Assembly (NCBI GenBank): GCA_964019135.1
Contig: OZ025260.1
Span: 36,809,373 to 36,873,372, forward strand
Length of the DNA: 64,000 bases
Direction of reading: 5' to 3'
From: Arenicola marina
Lineage: Eukaryota > Annelida > Polychaeta > Arenicolidae
Made by a program: the position numbers and the translations under genes. The notes below the pieces were generated by a model. The model was not told the origin of the DNA. It ran no database searches and saw only the letters and a list, made by a program, of their open reading frames with translations. Positions 48,788 to 60,765 of the stretch are shown piece after piece (positions within the stretch are counted from its first letter, which is position 1; the number at the start of each line of letters is the position of its first letter).

Positions 48788-49207
48788 TTATCGCATTCCC
48801 TTGGCTGTGGCCCATTGTAACATTTGGTCCTGGATAGACTTATTCCGTACTCCACTAGTGGCTCCTTGTAACAACGACGTGTTACTTTTGGGGGTCTGAT
48901 GGACTGCACCGTTTGTTTCTCGGGACACACGGTTTATATTTGGAATACAAATGTTCCATCCAAGCATTCCATCGCCTAATGGCTCGGGCAGTATCTGTGA
49001 GATATTTACTGATGTCACCTCATGCGGTACTCCATCCAAAACCATAATAAGCATATCATTCGAACACATCGCGTTCGTACAGCGTCCCCCTCCTGTCCAC
49101 ACGATACAGACACAGGATTGGGGGGTGGGGGCGGGGGTGGGGGCGAGGGGGTGCCACGGCGACCAGGCCTGAATTGTCAAGCACGTACACATTTGAGCAA
49201 GTTCCAA
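48788..49207 (-). other. Conserved open frame of unknown function (139 codons)
   Basis: An uninterrupted 139-codon frame begins 53 bp beyond the gene D stop codon, on the same strand. Its first third is low-complexity (proline-rich, read through a G-run). The rest has mixed composition (GRCTNAMCSNDMLIMVLDG, then NISQ, then SRETNG and QDQMLQWATAKGMR). Only this latter part has a counterpart in the left arm (8787..9060), where it is broken. I do not recognise it. It may be a decayed mobile-element or gene fragment; it could also simply be gene D 3' UTR. Confidence 0.35.
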
Positions 49208-49259
49208 GTTTGCATTCGCGCCGTGACGTCACTTCCGGGCCTCCGTTCCCGCCGTGACG

Positions 49260-52200
49260 TCACTTTCGGGCCTCCATCTTCAGCTTGATACCGTTGACAG
49301 GACTGATGCTGACTGACTCGGTTTTAACTGGAATCTGTTCAAATTTGAAAAAAAAGTCGAAATAATATAGATAATGCTTAATTTAGGATGTTTCGATTAG
49401 GAGTAAAATATTTAGTATGGCTTTAATATAGATTAATATATATAATATATAACGTTTGATAATGCTTAATGTAGGATGTTTCGATTAAGAGTAAATTATT
49501 TAGTATGGCTTTAACATGGATTAATATATATAATATATAACGTATTTATATATTTTAGCACTATATATTTTTTACTTCAATAACAAGGAGCGATAAAATA
49601 TCAATGCAATTAAACCCAGTATTCATAATGGACAAAACACGAAGCAAGTTCCCATTACCTCCGTCTCATCGCACGTGACGAATCTGTAATCTCTCAGAGT
49701 GGTTGCCATGGCGATCTTCAATTCCAGTATAGCCAGCCTCATGCCGATGCAGCTTCTGGGGCCGGTTCCGAAGGGCAAGTAGGTGTAGGGGTCTCGAGCA
49801 GCCCGGGCTTCGGGAGTGAAGCTGATAACGCAAATATATATATGGAAAATGCATCAATGATTGAGCTCCCGGAGTCGGTTGAGCTGACAACCACTGAGGT
49901 TGACATGATTCGGACGGATGTTATTAATGCCAAACACAAAATGTGTTGTATACCCCCCAAATTACCCCCTCCCCCCCCCCCCCCCCCACCTTAAGTTTGT
50001 AGAAGTCAGTACGGAATAGCGGAATCAAATAATATTATGCTGAAAAATCACGTACATGAAACTCATCCTTGTTTTAAAATACGGATTTCGAAGCGGGATG
50101 AGGCAGACTACTGGATGGTTCTCTGATATTACTTGACCCCTCTTGATGAATCATGGGTAGGAGGCGACACACATTAGATGCATACCGTTCCGGAATGAAG
50201 CTCTCGGGATCCTCCCACACGTCTGGATCGTGGTGCATCCCGTAAACACTGAAGTGGACAGATAATCCCTTGCGCAGCCGAATGCCATTGATGGTGATGT
50301 CCTCCTCGGCCTCCCGGTCCAGCCTGTCCGTGGCAAACACAACGGTGTCCACATGTCACTTGCAAACAACAACGGCTGCTGGTTACACAATTGTCGTCCA
50401 CAAACATCGCCGAAAAGAGACCTAGTTATCAACAGATGTGGCTATGTTCTAGTTTCCGTGTTAATAATTCCCACCATATGCATGATATTGATATGATACC
50501 CGATGTCCGGTGTGTTGATCGTGTCGATTGTATTGCAAAATGGCGGGCATGACCGGTACCATCATCTACTGGGAAACTACCGCATAAAGCAAAGCGATAG
50601 ACACAATCTTTTCCCTTCACATGAAGGACAATATAGATTGTTTAACTCCTTGATGTGACGTTTCGTCGTGGACCAACAAAATGACCATTTACACATATAT
50701 AGCACATGCAGTGGCGCCTCACAGTGGAACAATATGAATTAAGATATGCGGATATAGTCATCTACACCGGTGGTAATGGAATAGCCTTAAACTGTCGTCA
50801 GATTGTCATCAACACCGGTGGTGATGGAACAGCTCTAAAGCGTGGTCAGATTGCGGAATTTACTGAGAATTTACGACATAGATATCAAAGAAGTTTACAT
50901 CTTTGTCACCTACAATATGTTTGCAGTTATTATAAATTATCCATTAATACAAGAACATTAATGGTGTTATAAATCAGTATAAACTGGGTCCAAGGTCAGT
51001 TACAAATTACAGTAGACTTGTGCAGAATGTCGATGGCGGACTTCATATATCACCACTGTACCTATTATTTATTTTTAATTAATAATTATATTTATCAACC
51101 CCCACTCTCTGCCTGCGACTCACTCCGGTAGGGCTCCATTATATCTCTGTTGTTGCCTACGTCCTCAGTGCGTTCTTATACTCGCTCGCCAGGGCGGCGC
51201 TGCGCAAATTGATAGGAAAAATGCGTCGGGCATTTCTACAAATTAGTGCTGGGACCCAGCCTAAGCCTAATAACGCATGAAATCAGGTGATGAAAAGAAA
51301 GAGTTAAGGTTACTTCGAAAGGTTACAAGATGTTTTTTGCTGCATTAAATACATAAAGCTTTATTCTTGAAAATTATAATGTTGCCAGAAATTACAGCTG
51401 ATTTGACCGTTTTGCAAGAATCTTAAGATTTGCCCCAGGCCGACATCAGCGGTAAAAGCTAGCTTGCGTAGCGCCACCTTGCGGGGAGCTTGCCTAAACC
51501 CCTGTCATCCCCCTAGTCACGTGATTCCGACCAACCCCGAAGCCTTATGAGCATAGTTGTGTATTTCCGAATGTTTAACATTTCCCGCATCACTACACAC
51601 CTTTGAAAGATTGGATAAATTCGCAATGTCTCGTCAATACACATCCTCAAATAGTCCATCTCCTTGCACATGTCGTAAGTGATTTCCTCCTGTGACAGAA
51701 CAAGCAATCGATGATTAGTTGTTTAAAGTATCGGAACATTAGAAGCGCAAGCAAATGCCTAAAAACTGGTAATTCTTGCATAATGACAAGTTACGTTCAG
51801 TTGCAATGTCGTTGGCCAGCTGGTTTCGAGAAACATATGTAACGCGTCAATGAGGCGGGTCAAGACCAGACCGAAGCCATTTCTCCGCGGGTAACCGTTC
51901 ACTCTTTTCTGAGGTGCGGCATGGACGTTTTACCCGACCAAGGACATACAGCATGAAAAACAAGTCGATGGCTGGCTTGGGAGCCATTCGCGTTTTATAT
52001 TATATAAGGGTTTCAGATTATATCATGGAATTACACGATCGAGCTACGCACCTTCCCCGCCATGACCGAGTCAATCTCCGCCAGCAGTGTGTCCTGCTTG
52101 TCTGGGTTAAGGGCCAGGTTGTACGCCAGGTACGACAGGGTCAACGCTGTCGTTTCATACCCAGCAACAAAGAACAGCAAACCTTGAGCCAATATCTCCC

Positions 52201-55200
52201 CGTGTGTCAGTTCTACAATGGAATATCAGGTCTCTCGTATACATTAAAGTGAAATTCGTGTGGGTGTTGGATCGAATATTCATTAAGTGCGTTTTGCGCA
52301 CAGGGCTGTACACGTATGATACGGGAGTACAGCAGACATTACATCACGGACACCCTATAACCTGAAAGCTATATTATATACTGTCACAATGACATACATA
52401 GGGCTGTATACGTATGACACGGGAGTACAGCAGACATTACATCACGGACACCCTATAACCTGAAAGCTATATTATATACTGTCACAATGACATACATAGG
52501 GCTGTATACGTATGACACGGGAGTACAGCAGACATTACATCACGGACACCCTATAACCTGAAAGCTATATTATATACTGTCACAATGACATACATAGGGC
52601 TGTATACGTATGACACGGGAGTACAGCAGACATTACATCGCGGACACCCTATAACATGAAGCCTATATTATATACTGTCACAATGACATACATAGGGCTG
52701 TACACGTATGACACGGGAGTACAGCAGACATGACATCGCGGACACCCTATAACATGAAGCCTAAATTATATACTGTCACAATGACATACATAGGGCTGTA
52801 CATTAACAGCTTGCAGCTCACTAGCTTTGTGAAGGAGCGATGTAATCCGCAGTTGGTGTAACAGATATGTATACGTATCAAGAGGATAGCTGTCACTCTG
52901 TACATGAACGGGCTTTATAGCTCACTAGTTTTGCTCCCGATTTCTGTGGCGTCCGTGGCGTAGTCCTTCGACATTGCCTTCACATCTGGGTCATCGATGC
53001 GCGCACTGATCATCAGCTGCAGGAAGTCGTTCGCTTGCTGCAATGACCATCCGGAACTTTACATGAAGTTATATGAACAACATTTATTTTGCTTAACACC
53101 ATGTTGTGTCACTTACGACTGGCGATAACGCAATTTGTAAAGTGCATACCTTCAATTAGTAAGAACAAAAAATCACAATCAGACTTGCATGTATTTGTTA
53201 TTTTAATATTAAACACACACCAAAACACAGGGTGTCAGAGAATTTACGTCAGTCCATTGACATATCAGCGGGCATGGGTCGCCTAAAACCAGCCGGTCCA
53301 CAGAATGGACTTGCAACCTTCGGGGCCGGTGTGACATGCGGACGTTGCGTCGCCCTATGCAGCTGTCCCCCGTACATAAAATACATGATATTGAGACCCT
53401 CTCCGCTCCATGTGTTCGTACAGCGCCATTATGATAGATGCACTGTATCCCTGTAACAGGGACATCTCCGCATGGGGGACAATCCCGCATACCACACCGG
53501 AACAACCTAAGCACATCAACACAGTGGCCCGGTAGTCAGTATCATGTCTCCTGGTGTCTGCGTCCTGTGTCGATTGGCCAACAACCAGCCTGTTATATTA
53601 GCTGTAATGGGGTCTTTAATACATCCTATGACTAGATCTTGAATAAGTGTCTCAGGAACACTCACGGTTTTTGGGTGTTCCGTTCGATGTTTAATGGCGT
53701 CGTCGGTGACTTTGCTGAAGAACGTAGCGGTATCGCGCGAGAAGAAGGCAAATCCACACTTACTCAGCAGTTTAGCCAATGTGGGTAAAAATACTGAAAT
53801 GGCAATTGGGATAAGTTTTCACCGTTGGCCTATAGCATGGACTACATTAATTACGCTCTATTTAAAATGTTTCACTTTCCTATGCAGCAGAAAGCAGGGG
53901 CTTGTGCAGGAATTCTTGAAAAGGGGGCCACAATAAATTGTTCCACAAAAACATAAAAAAAACGAGTATAAAATCCTAAAACGTAGGTGACCGTGGTGCA
54001 CAGCATTTGTAAGGGAGAGGGAGGGGGGTGGGGGGGGGGCAAGTTATATCTTAGGGTCTGAATGCTGGGGGGCGAGGGGCATATGCCCTCTGTGCCCCCC
54101 GCCCCCACAGCTGGCCAGGGGGCGGAAAATTTGAAAGAGGGGCAAATTTATATCTTAGGACCTGAAGGTGTGGGGGGGGGGGGCGTCCCAGGATATATAG
54201 CAAAAACTGTTTAACTTATCCAAGATATATACCCACACATTTTTAACTTATTGGGGATATATATAGCCACATATCTTTAACTTACCCATGATCATAAGTC
54301 GCGGGGATTTAAGATCACGAGAGAAAAACTTGTGTGCCATAGCGACGAACTGGCTGTTTGGGTCCTTCTGTGAGTTCAGTTCGATCCCAAACGCGGTGCT
54401 AGCGATGGCGTCCATCGCAAAATTACCAGAAATCCTGTTAAAATAAAACATATAATTGACAACGATCCAGTCCCTTTTCGTTTTCTTTTATTCGACAGTA
54501 CATTTGGTTTTCTAGTCAATATGCACAAGGGCTATAATGGGCTTACGTCTTGATGTCGAAACTGTCTCCCTTGTGGAGACTGTCCACCATCGCCTGTCGC
54601 ATGTTGACCGCGCTCTTGTTCATCATATCCGTCATCTGGGGAAGTAAAGAAGAAACATTCATAGTCAACATTAACAATAACGAAGAAGCCAATACACACC
54701 ACGATCAACGTAAAGCACAGCTTGGTGCACGTACCACGACACCTCATAATCCTGGTTTGTATTCTATTATGAACCGCCACCTTACGCTCTCGGGGAACAA
54801 ACTATTCAATGTGTAATTTAAGTAATTGAAGACATATATCGTTAACTAACTAAATAACGGGCAACCATCTGTCACCATAATGTCAGGTGAGCTACCACTT
54901 GAACTTTATCGAACCCTACATACCGCCCTTTTTAAGGCTGTCTAGTAAGTAAAACACATCATCGTTACTGATCACATGAATTTAGTATCTAAAATAGCAA
55001 TAACGGTTGCTTCATCATCTGATCTTGCTGTATCATCTTGTAACGCCAAATGTAATATGTGTGCAGGAGCAGAGTTCACATGCTTGGCCCCAATGGCCGA
55101 CTGACCTTGCGGAGTCGACTTCCGCTGAAGGTCGGCGTCATCAAGGCACGCACGTGTTTCCAGTGATCACCGCGCAGAAGGCTCATCATCTTGGAAATGG

Positions 55201-57512
55201 GGTCTTCAGCGAACCCCATATCCTGCAATGGCACCATAGGTTGTTCCAAATGTGACGTCAGTCAGGTCAGTCCATTAAAACAACAAACTAAAACATACTC
55301 TATGCGGGGTATTTGCTACTGTGTTGCTTCATCAAACAGTCGGCATTCGAACTTTATCGCCAGCCCAATTAAATATGTTGAAACAAAACGAATTTAGGAG
55401 CTCTAATGGAAAATATGTAAGAACACCTTAAAAGTGTACCTGCCGGTTCTGGAACGAATTAAACTGCTTGGACAAGATTTCTTTGGCCATTTTTGGATCA
55501 TATAACAGCAGCACGGGTTGACTTCCAGTAAAGGTCCTGAGTGGAAAGGGAAGCATCGTTATGGGATGTAACATGACCTGCAGCATCGACGGTGGCCTGG
55601 CAAGGCCCAAACACATAGTCATCATTGTTTGCCGATTTTATTTAATAAACAAGCATATGTAGCTTTTTGGGTTTTGGGGGGAGATTTTAAAAAGGCTTAT
55701 AATCATACATGTATAAAGAAAATTTACATCCAATTGAGAAATATACTATTGTCGCCGAATTCGTGCACAATATATATCGAGAAGAATCGTTATAATTGCA
55801 GTATAATTTGATATAGATGAGGCAAGGTGTTATGGGAGTTGTGCTACTTGTATTTGAATTTCATGTAACTCTTCAGCAAATAGAGGAAATAAATAAATAA
55901 AATCAATCAATCAATCAGACTTCGAATTTGCCTTTCAGAAAAAAAGTAGCGGATATCAAAATAGTGATTCTGCCAACAGAATAGTTACAATTGGTATTAA
56001 TAAATAATGCATTCACGCACTTACCCGACAACTTTGCCATATCGTCGTAGCAAATCCTTGTCATGTTCTATTATCCCCTGTGAATAAAACACAACACGCG
56101 TCTATGAAATTTGAGATTTTGTCCGAGCTTTGTACTCTTTTCGGGAGAATAATTCTTCACATACCTTGGATTATATTATGATTATTTCATTGTCGTAAGA
56201 AAGTTAGGGGCTAATTCTGTTCTTGGATCTGCAGGAGAATTAATGGCTGAACTCGTATCCGTAGCCGACATTCAAAGTTCCTGGGGTTGTTCAGTATTAC
56301 AGTTTTGCCTGAACTTGCTTACCATTGAGAACATCGTCATTAATGTCCCCACCAAGGGGTAGGGGCGAGGGCCTTTGATGCCTTGCTGCTTGAAGTAGTC
56401 AAAGTCCCTTGCCATGTGCCTGAAAAATACACACCACATTTAGGCCTACAATGATAAATGATGATGTGTGACATGGCAAGCTGAAACACGGCGGGGACAT
56501 GATAATGACAGCATTGTGTTACTTTAATAGACGACTATAACTATCTTTTTTACTCCTGTCGATTAGTGACATCATACTCACGTATATAACAGAAGACATT
56601 CAAACATTTCCATTGCACCATGGCCCACATGTAACCATCGGTCAATCGCGCATTAGCCCTTTCTTTGTCCAAGGATATAGTTTCTAAAATAATACGTTTC
56701 ATGGACACTTCGTGAAAACAATGTTACAGTTACTTATCAAGCTCTTTCCCGCCAAAACTAACGAGGTCAAAATACAAATAAGGGTCAGTCGTTGAATCAT
56801 CCAACATTTCCTTTGTCCATTTTTCACGCATGCCAGACTGCCAAATGGAGTCTCTAAGCCTACCTTGCCCGTAACAACCAATTTACCAGAGGTTTTTGCG
56901 TTTCGCGATGCTTTGTTATAAGTAGCAGTAACTTAATGCCTCGGTGTCCCGGGATAGACACGTTTACCATAACAGCCGAAACAGCGATGTTTATTACTTA
57001 TTTTGTTTCTGCATTTATAGAATGAAACAATGAAGTTGTGATATATATGTCTCTTTGGCTTATATTTGGCCAGAAAGCAGCTTTAATCAATGGGATGTCG
57101 GCGCCCCATACATCTGGGCCGGTCAATGGGATGTCGGCGCCCCATACATCTGGGCCGGTCAATGGGATGTCGGCGCCCCATACATCTGGGCCGGTCAATG
57201 GGATGTCGGCGCCCCACACATCTGGGCCGGTCAATGGGATGTCGGCGCCCCATACATCTGGGCCGGTCAATGGGATGTCGGCGCCCCATACATCTGGGCC
57301 GGTCAATGGGATGTCGGCGCCCCATACATCTGGGCCGGTCAATGGGATGTCGGCGCCCCATACATGTGGGCCGGTGTATTGCGTACAGTGGGTTGTGTAG
57401 ATATAGAAGATCGAGACAGGGAACCACGGTGGTAATCTTACCGGTATAAAAGATACAATGCAGGAACGGCCACTGCCAGCCAAGTGGGGATGGTCAACCC
57501 CAAGATCTCCAT
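49260..57512 (-). CDS. Gene D: CYP3-like cytochrome P450, complete, 14 exons
   Basis: Clan 3 P450 of 512 aa. Exons in transcript order: 57442..57512 (ATG at 57510..57512), 56323..56419, 56025..56077, 55440..55536, 55106..55222, 54547..54635, 54286..54434, 53666..53793, 52926..53037, 52052..52212, 51601..51689, 50186..50323, 49659..49821, 49260..49334 (stop at 49260..49262). Anchor begins [16 protein letters not shown] 127-131; AGYETT 321-326; ETLR 378-381; [10 protein letters not shown] 451-460 with Cys458 as heme ligand; PERF spans exons 12/13. Exon 9 is 24 bp shorter than in B and C, removing eight residues from a loop before the I-helix. It is clearly diverged from B and C and shares [11 protein letters not shown] with gene E exon 1. 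Convergent with C and divergent from E. The start choice is supported by the same 71-bp first exon in B, C and E. Confidence 0.94.
51104..51493. mobile_element. Dispersed element, copy 2, in gene D intron 11
   Basis: Same family and orientation as 31456..31870, somewhat shorter. A target duplication is not clear here. The rest of intron 11 (50324..51600) shows nothing else of note. Confidence 0.6.
52303..52800. repeat. 98-bp tandem repeat, five copies, gene D intron 9
   Basis: Five full units start with GGGCTGTA at 52303, 52401, 52499, 52597 and 52695, with a partial sixth at 52793. The middle units are almost identical, so the amplification looks recent. Confidence 0.95.
53893..54195. repeat. 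G-rich dispersed repeat in gene D intron 7
   Basis: Two diverged sub-units share TATATCTTAG followed by CCTGAA/TCTGAA and long G-runs. It starts with AGGGGCTTGTGCAGGAATTC. It looks like a dispersed repeat, with no open frame of note. Confidence 0.45.
57088..57375. repeat. 36-bp tandem array next to gene D exon 1
   Basis: Eight nearly identical units of GGTCAATGGGATGTCGGCGC plus CCCATACATCTGGGCC. It lies in intron 1, 66 bp from the exon 1 donor. Being 12 codons long, it is open in several frames on both strands; these are not genes. Confidence 0.95.
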
Positions 57513-57650
57513 GGCTACCAGATGTGGATGGATGCCTGGTCAATATGTTTGTTTCAATCGGCCTGTCGGTGCGGTAGATAGATGGTCTGTGTTACTAGAA
57601 ATGAACTTATAGCTGGACTGTACGAACGGCGGTCGCCTTAAATAGCATCA
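57513..57650 (-). promoter_or_regulatory. Gene D 5' UTR and core promoter
   Basis: On the minus strand CTATTTAAGG (57636..57645) lies about 125 bp upstream of the ATG, matching the TATA spacing of gene B. No other motif is convincing. Confidence 0.45.
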
Positions 57651-58609
57651 GCAGTTTAGGCGGCCTTAGGCAGTCCATGCTTACATAAAGGCGACAAAAC
57701 ACGGCATGTCATAGATCTCGTCTGATACCCCCCCCCCCTCCCTGCCCGCGTCCTCAATGACATGTCGAACCAACCTCGGCCAAAGTACAAGTTTATCGGG
57801 CCGGTTTGTTTTTCCATACATGACCATATTTGGTCACGTCCGTATGTGCCCTACACTCGAGTGCCGTGATACAGTGTATTTATCGACTACAGCCAGGTTG
57901 ACTGCGACACGTACCCATTCGAACTCAAGGTTGTTGTATGGAGTACGCTAACTCCTACCCCCCCCCCCCACCCGCCCCACGTCACACGCCAAGTCCGATA
58001 TTGTTAGGACTATTTTAGTAGTATTTCCGTTAGTATCAAATATTTTATTAAAACCTTCCCGATTTCAAATTCATTAAATATCATGTTGAATTCTAATATT
58101 ATGGCGATGACCTTTTATCATTAGACATTTGTGATGAGAAGCGTTTTTTCTCAATTATTATAGGATATGTATACTGAATCGTTGGGACCTTAAGTATTAG
58201 AACATGCATTGTAAATTAGGACATTATGTATTAGAATCTGTATCGTTAGAACCTAAAAGCCAGCTTTTGGGTAAATTAATTTTTCAAATTAACTTATTGA
58301 AGCCACGGAAGAGTAAAGGTTGAGGCAATCTGGGTGGCTGTGCAAATTATGTGGTTCGCGGCAAGTGGTAAGTGTGGCATGTTTTTACTCACGAAATCTG
58401 TTTACATAAATGTTAGATCAATTAATATTATGGAGAAAGGAGATACCCAGTAGGCCTTCCATGTGTTGAATTCAAAACATCTGGAATAACGTTTTAACAA
58501 CATTAATATTATGACTGCCTGTCTTATGCTCCCGAATAGAGTTAACGGGTATTTTTTTTCATGACGTAATACATTGGGATTAATATCTTGAGTCTATCGG
58601 GGCTTAGGA
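57651..58609. other. Divergent D-E spacer, proximal part
   Basis: C-runs near 57728 and 57958 and isolated degenerate relatives of the neighbouring 30-bp unit at 58190..58250. No gene seen. Confidence 0.5.
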
Positions 58610-59100
58610 GCTGAACTTTAAGGATTAGAATCTGTATCGTTAGGACCTTAAGTATTAGAATCTGTATCGTTAGGACCTTAAGTATTAGAAAATGTATCGT
58701 TAGGACATTAAGTATTAGAATCTGTATCGTTAGGACCTTAAGTATTAGAATATGTATTGTTGGGACATTAAGTATTAGAATCTGTATCGTTAGGACCTTA
58801 AGTATTAGAATATGTATCGTTAGGACCTTAAGTATTAGAATATGTATCGTTAGGACCTTAAGTATTAGAATCTGTATCGTTAGGACCTTAAGTATTAGAA
58901 TATGTATCGTTAGGACCTTAAGTATTAGGATATGTATCGTACGGACCTTAAGTATTAGAATCTGTATCGTTAGGACCTTAAGTATTAGCATCTGTATCGT
59001 TAGGACCTTAAGTATTAGAATATGTATCGTTAGGACCTTAAGTATTAAAATTTGTATCGTTAGGACCTTAAGTATTAGAATGTGTATCTAAGTATTGCAA
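58610..59100. repeat. 30-bp minisatellite in the D-E spacer
   Basis: About 16 copies of TTAAGTATTAGAATCTGTAT plus CGTTAGGACC. The 30-bp period gives a 149-codon minus-strand frame of ten-residue repeats, which is an artefact. Confidence 0.93.
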
Positions 59101-60344
59101 TCTGTATCATTAAAAAATTGTGACTAGCCATCTATGATTAGAAATAATTAATTATTAAAAACTGATGATTGTCTCCCGATTATTACAGCATTTATTTGTG
59201 TCACCATTTCCTCCGATGAACATGCAATGATTCATAAGTGACTCGCAACTCGCTGGACTGTTTACTTCCATTACTCTGTGCCGGTCATTGCACAGATAGC
59301 CGAGTGCGGCAAGCTTTAACGTTAACACCACCATATATGGTCCTTTCTGTAAGCTGTGACGATGCGATCGGTCAGGGTGGCCCGACACTGTCTGTGGCCC
59401 AGGCCTGAGTGCCCTTATGGTCTTATGGCCGTTATCGTAAACTGTCCTCTCAAGTAGCAGTGACTCAGTGGGGGGGGGGGGGGTCATCAAGGTCATCAAG
59501 GAGGGGGACTGATCAATCCATCACCGCCCCCCCCGTCCCTCTGAACTCATTGGGTACATGTCTTGATGTCTTGAGCTCCTGGAAGCTGGACAGGACGCCA
59601 AGGCCTACATGCTATGTGTCGGTTGGGTGGGGGGGGGGGGTGATGAAGAATACAATTGTGTGATCGAATGCCGTAGAAAAGACATAGAACGCGCTTTCCA
59701 GTTGTCCATAAATATGAACATGTAGGTGTAGGTATATGTAGCCATATACGCCATAAAACTAATTAAAAAAAGTTCCACTCACGCTTAGAAGGAAAACTGG
59801 TTACCCGACACAAACTTTAAAATATATTCTATAACATGTCATACTTCGCTAAAACACTAGTTAAGTCTTTAACAATACCTGTACTTTGGCAATTTGCGTT
59901 TTGAAAGAGTCGCTCAACGAAGACGACCTTTGCCAGCTTGCTAACATGTAACCGACATAGGCGTCCCAGTATCGCATGATAGTTGCGCTAGAATTTCTAG
60001 GAATATTCCAGATAAACTGTAGGTAAAATGCATGAGCTCGCTCCAACTGAGCTAACTCGACCCTGCCTAATTAAAATTCCACCACAACTCAGCCCCATAC
60101 AACGCACGAGGCCAAACGACAGTCTTATATAATCTCACGGAAGAGACACACCTCAGCGGGTCTCACACCATAGCCTACCAATGTCATCAAACCACTTCGC
60201 AGTTCTCAGACTCAGAGGCTGCATCGCGTGTTATCTTGAATAGTTGAATAGCGTAACATGTCAACTTATTTATTCCGCAAACATCGACATATTACACATT
60301 GGTAGTTTTTCTAGTTAGTATATTATATATTATGCTTGTCATTA
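59101..60344. other. D-E spacer, no gene seen
   Basis: Contains long G-runs at 59470 and 59630 and otherwise undistinguished sequence. Short frames lack domains and are not repeated elsewhere in the window. Confidence 0.45.
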
Positions 60345-60765
60345 AAATACACCATGCGATAATAAAATACACACTAATGTCACATTAAAATACATCGTGC
60401 AATATTAAAATACATCATACAATATCAAAATAGACACTAATGTCACATTAAAATACACATTAATGTCACATTAAAATACACAATGCTACATTAAAATAGA
60501 CACTAATGGCACATTAAAATACACAATAATGCTACATTAGAATACACAATAATGCCACATTAAAATACACATTAATGTCACAATAAAATACACAATGCTA
60601 CATTAAAATATACACTAATGTCACATTAAAATACACACTACTGTCACATTAAAATACACCACGCGACATCAAAATACACATTGATGTGACATTAAATTAC
60701 ACATTTATGTCACATTAAATACATACCTTAAATGACAGTAAAATACACAAATCAAAGCTCATGTC
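60345..60765. repeat. Irregular AT-rich tandem repeat
   Basis: Roughly 18 copies of a unit of about 22-23 bp, CACATTAAAATACACACTAA plus TGT, with variable length. It lies in the D-E spacer. Confidence 0.88.

Larger units (their letters stand above)
35020..49105. repeat. Right arm of large inverted duplication
   Basis: Reverse-complement partner of 8768..29925, holding gene C and the proximal C-D spacer. Homology starts near TGTAAATAACGCCTGTGGCA just upstream of the gene C promoter and ends near 49105, about 155 bp short of the gene D stop codon. Gene D itself is not closer to gene A by eye than the other paralogs are, so the duplication seems to stop before it. Confidence 0.85.

Noticed and set aside
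57038..57543. Several 114-181 codon frames on both strands
   Set aside because: By-products of a 36-bp repeat that lacks stops in several registers; they also overlap gene D exon 1 in the wrong frame.
58542..58991. 149-codon frame of ten-residue isoleucine/leucine repeats
   Set aside because: Produced by the 30-bp minisatellite; no start context or domain.
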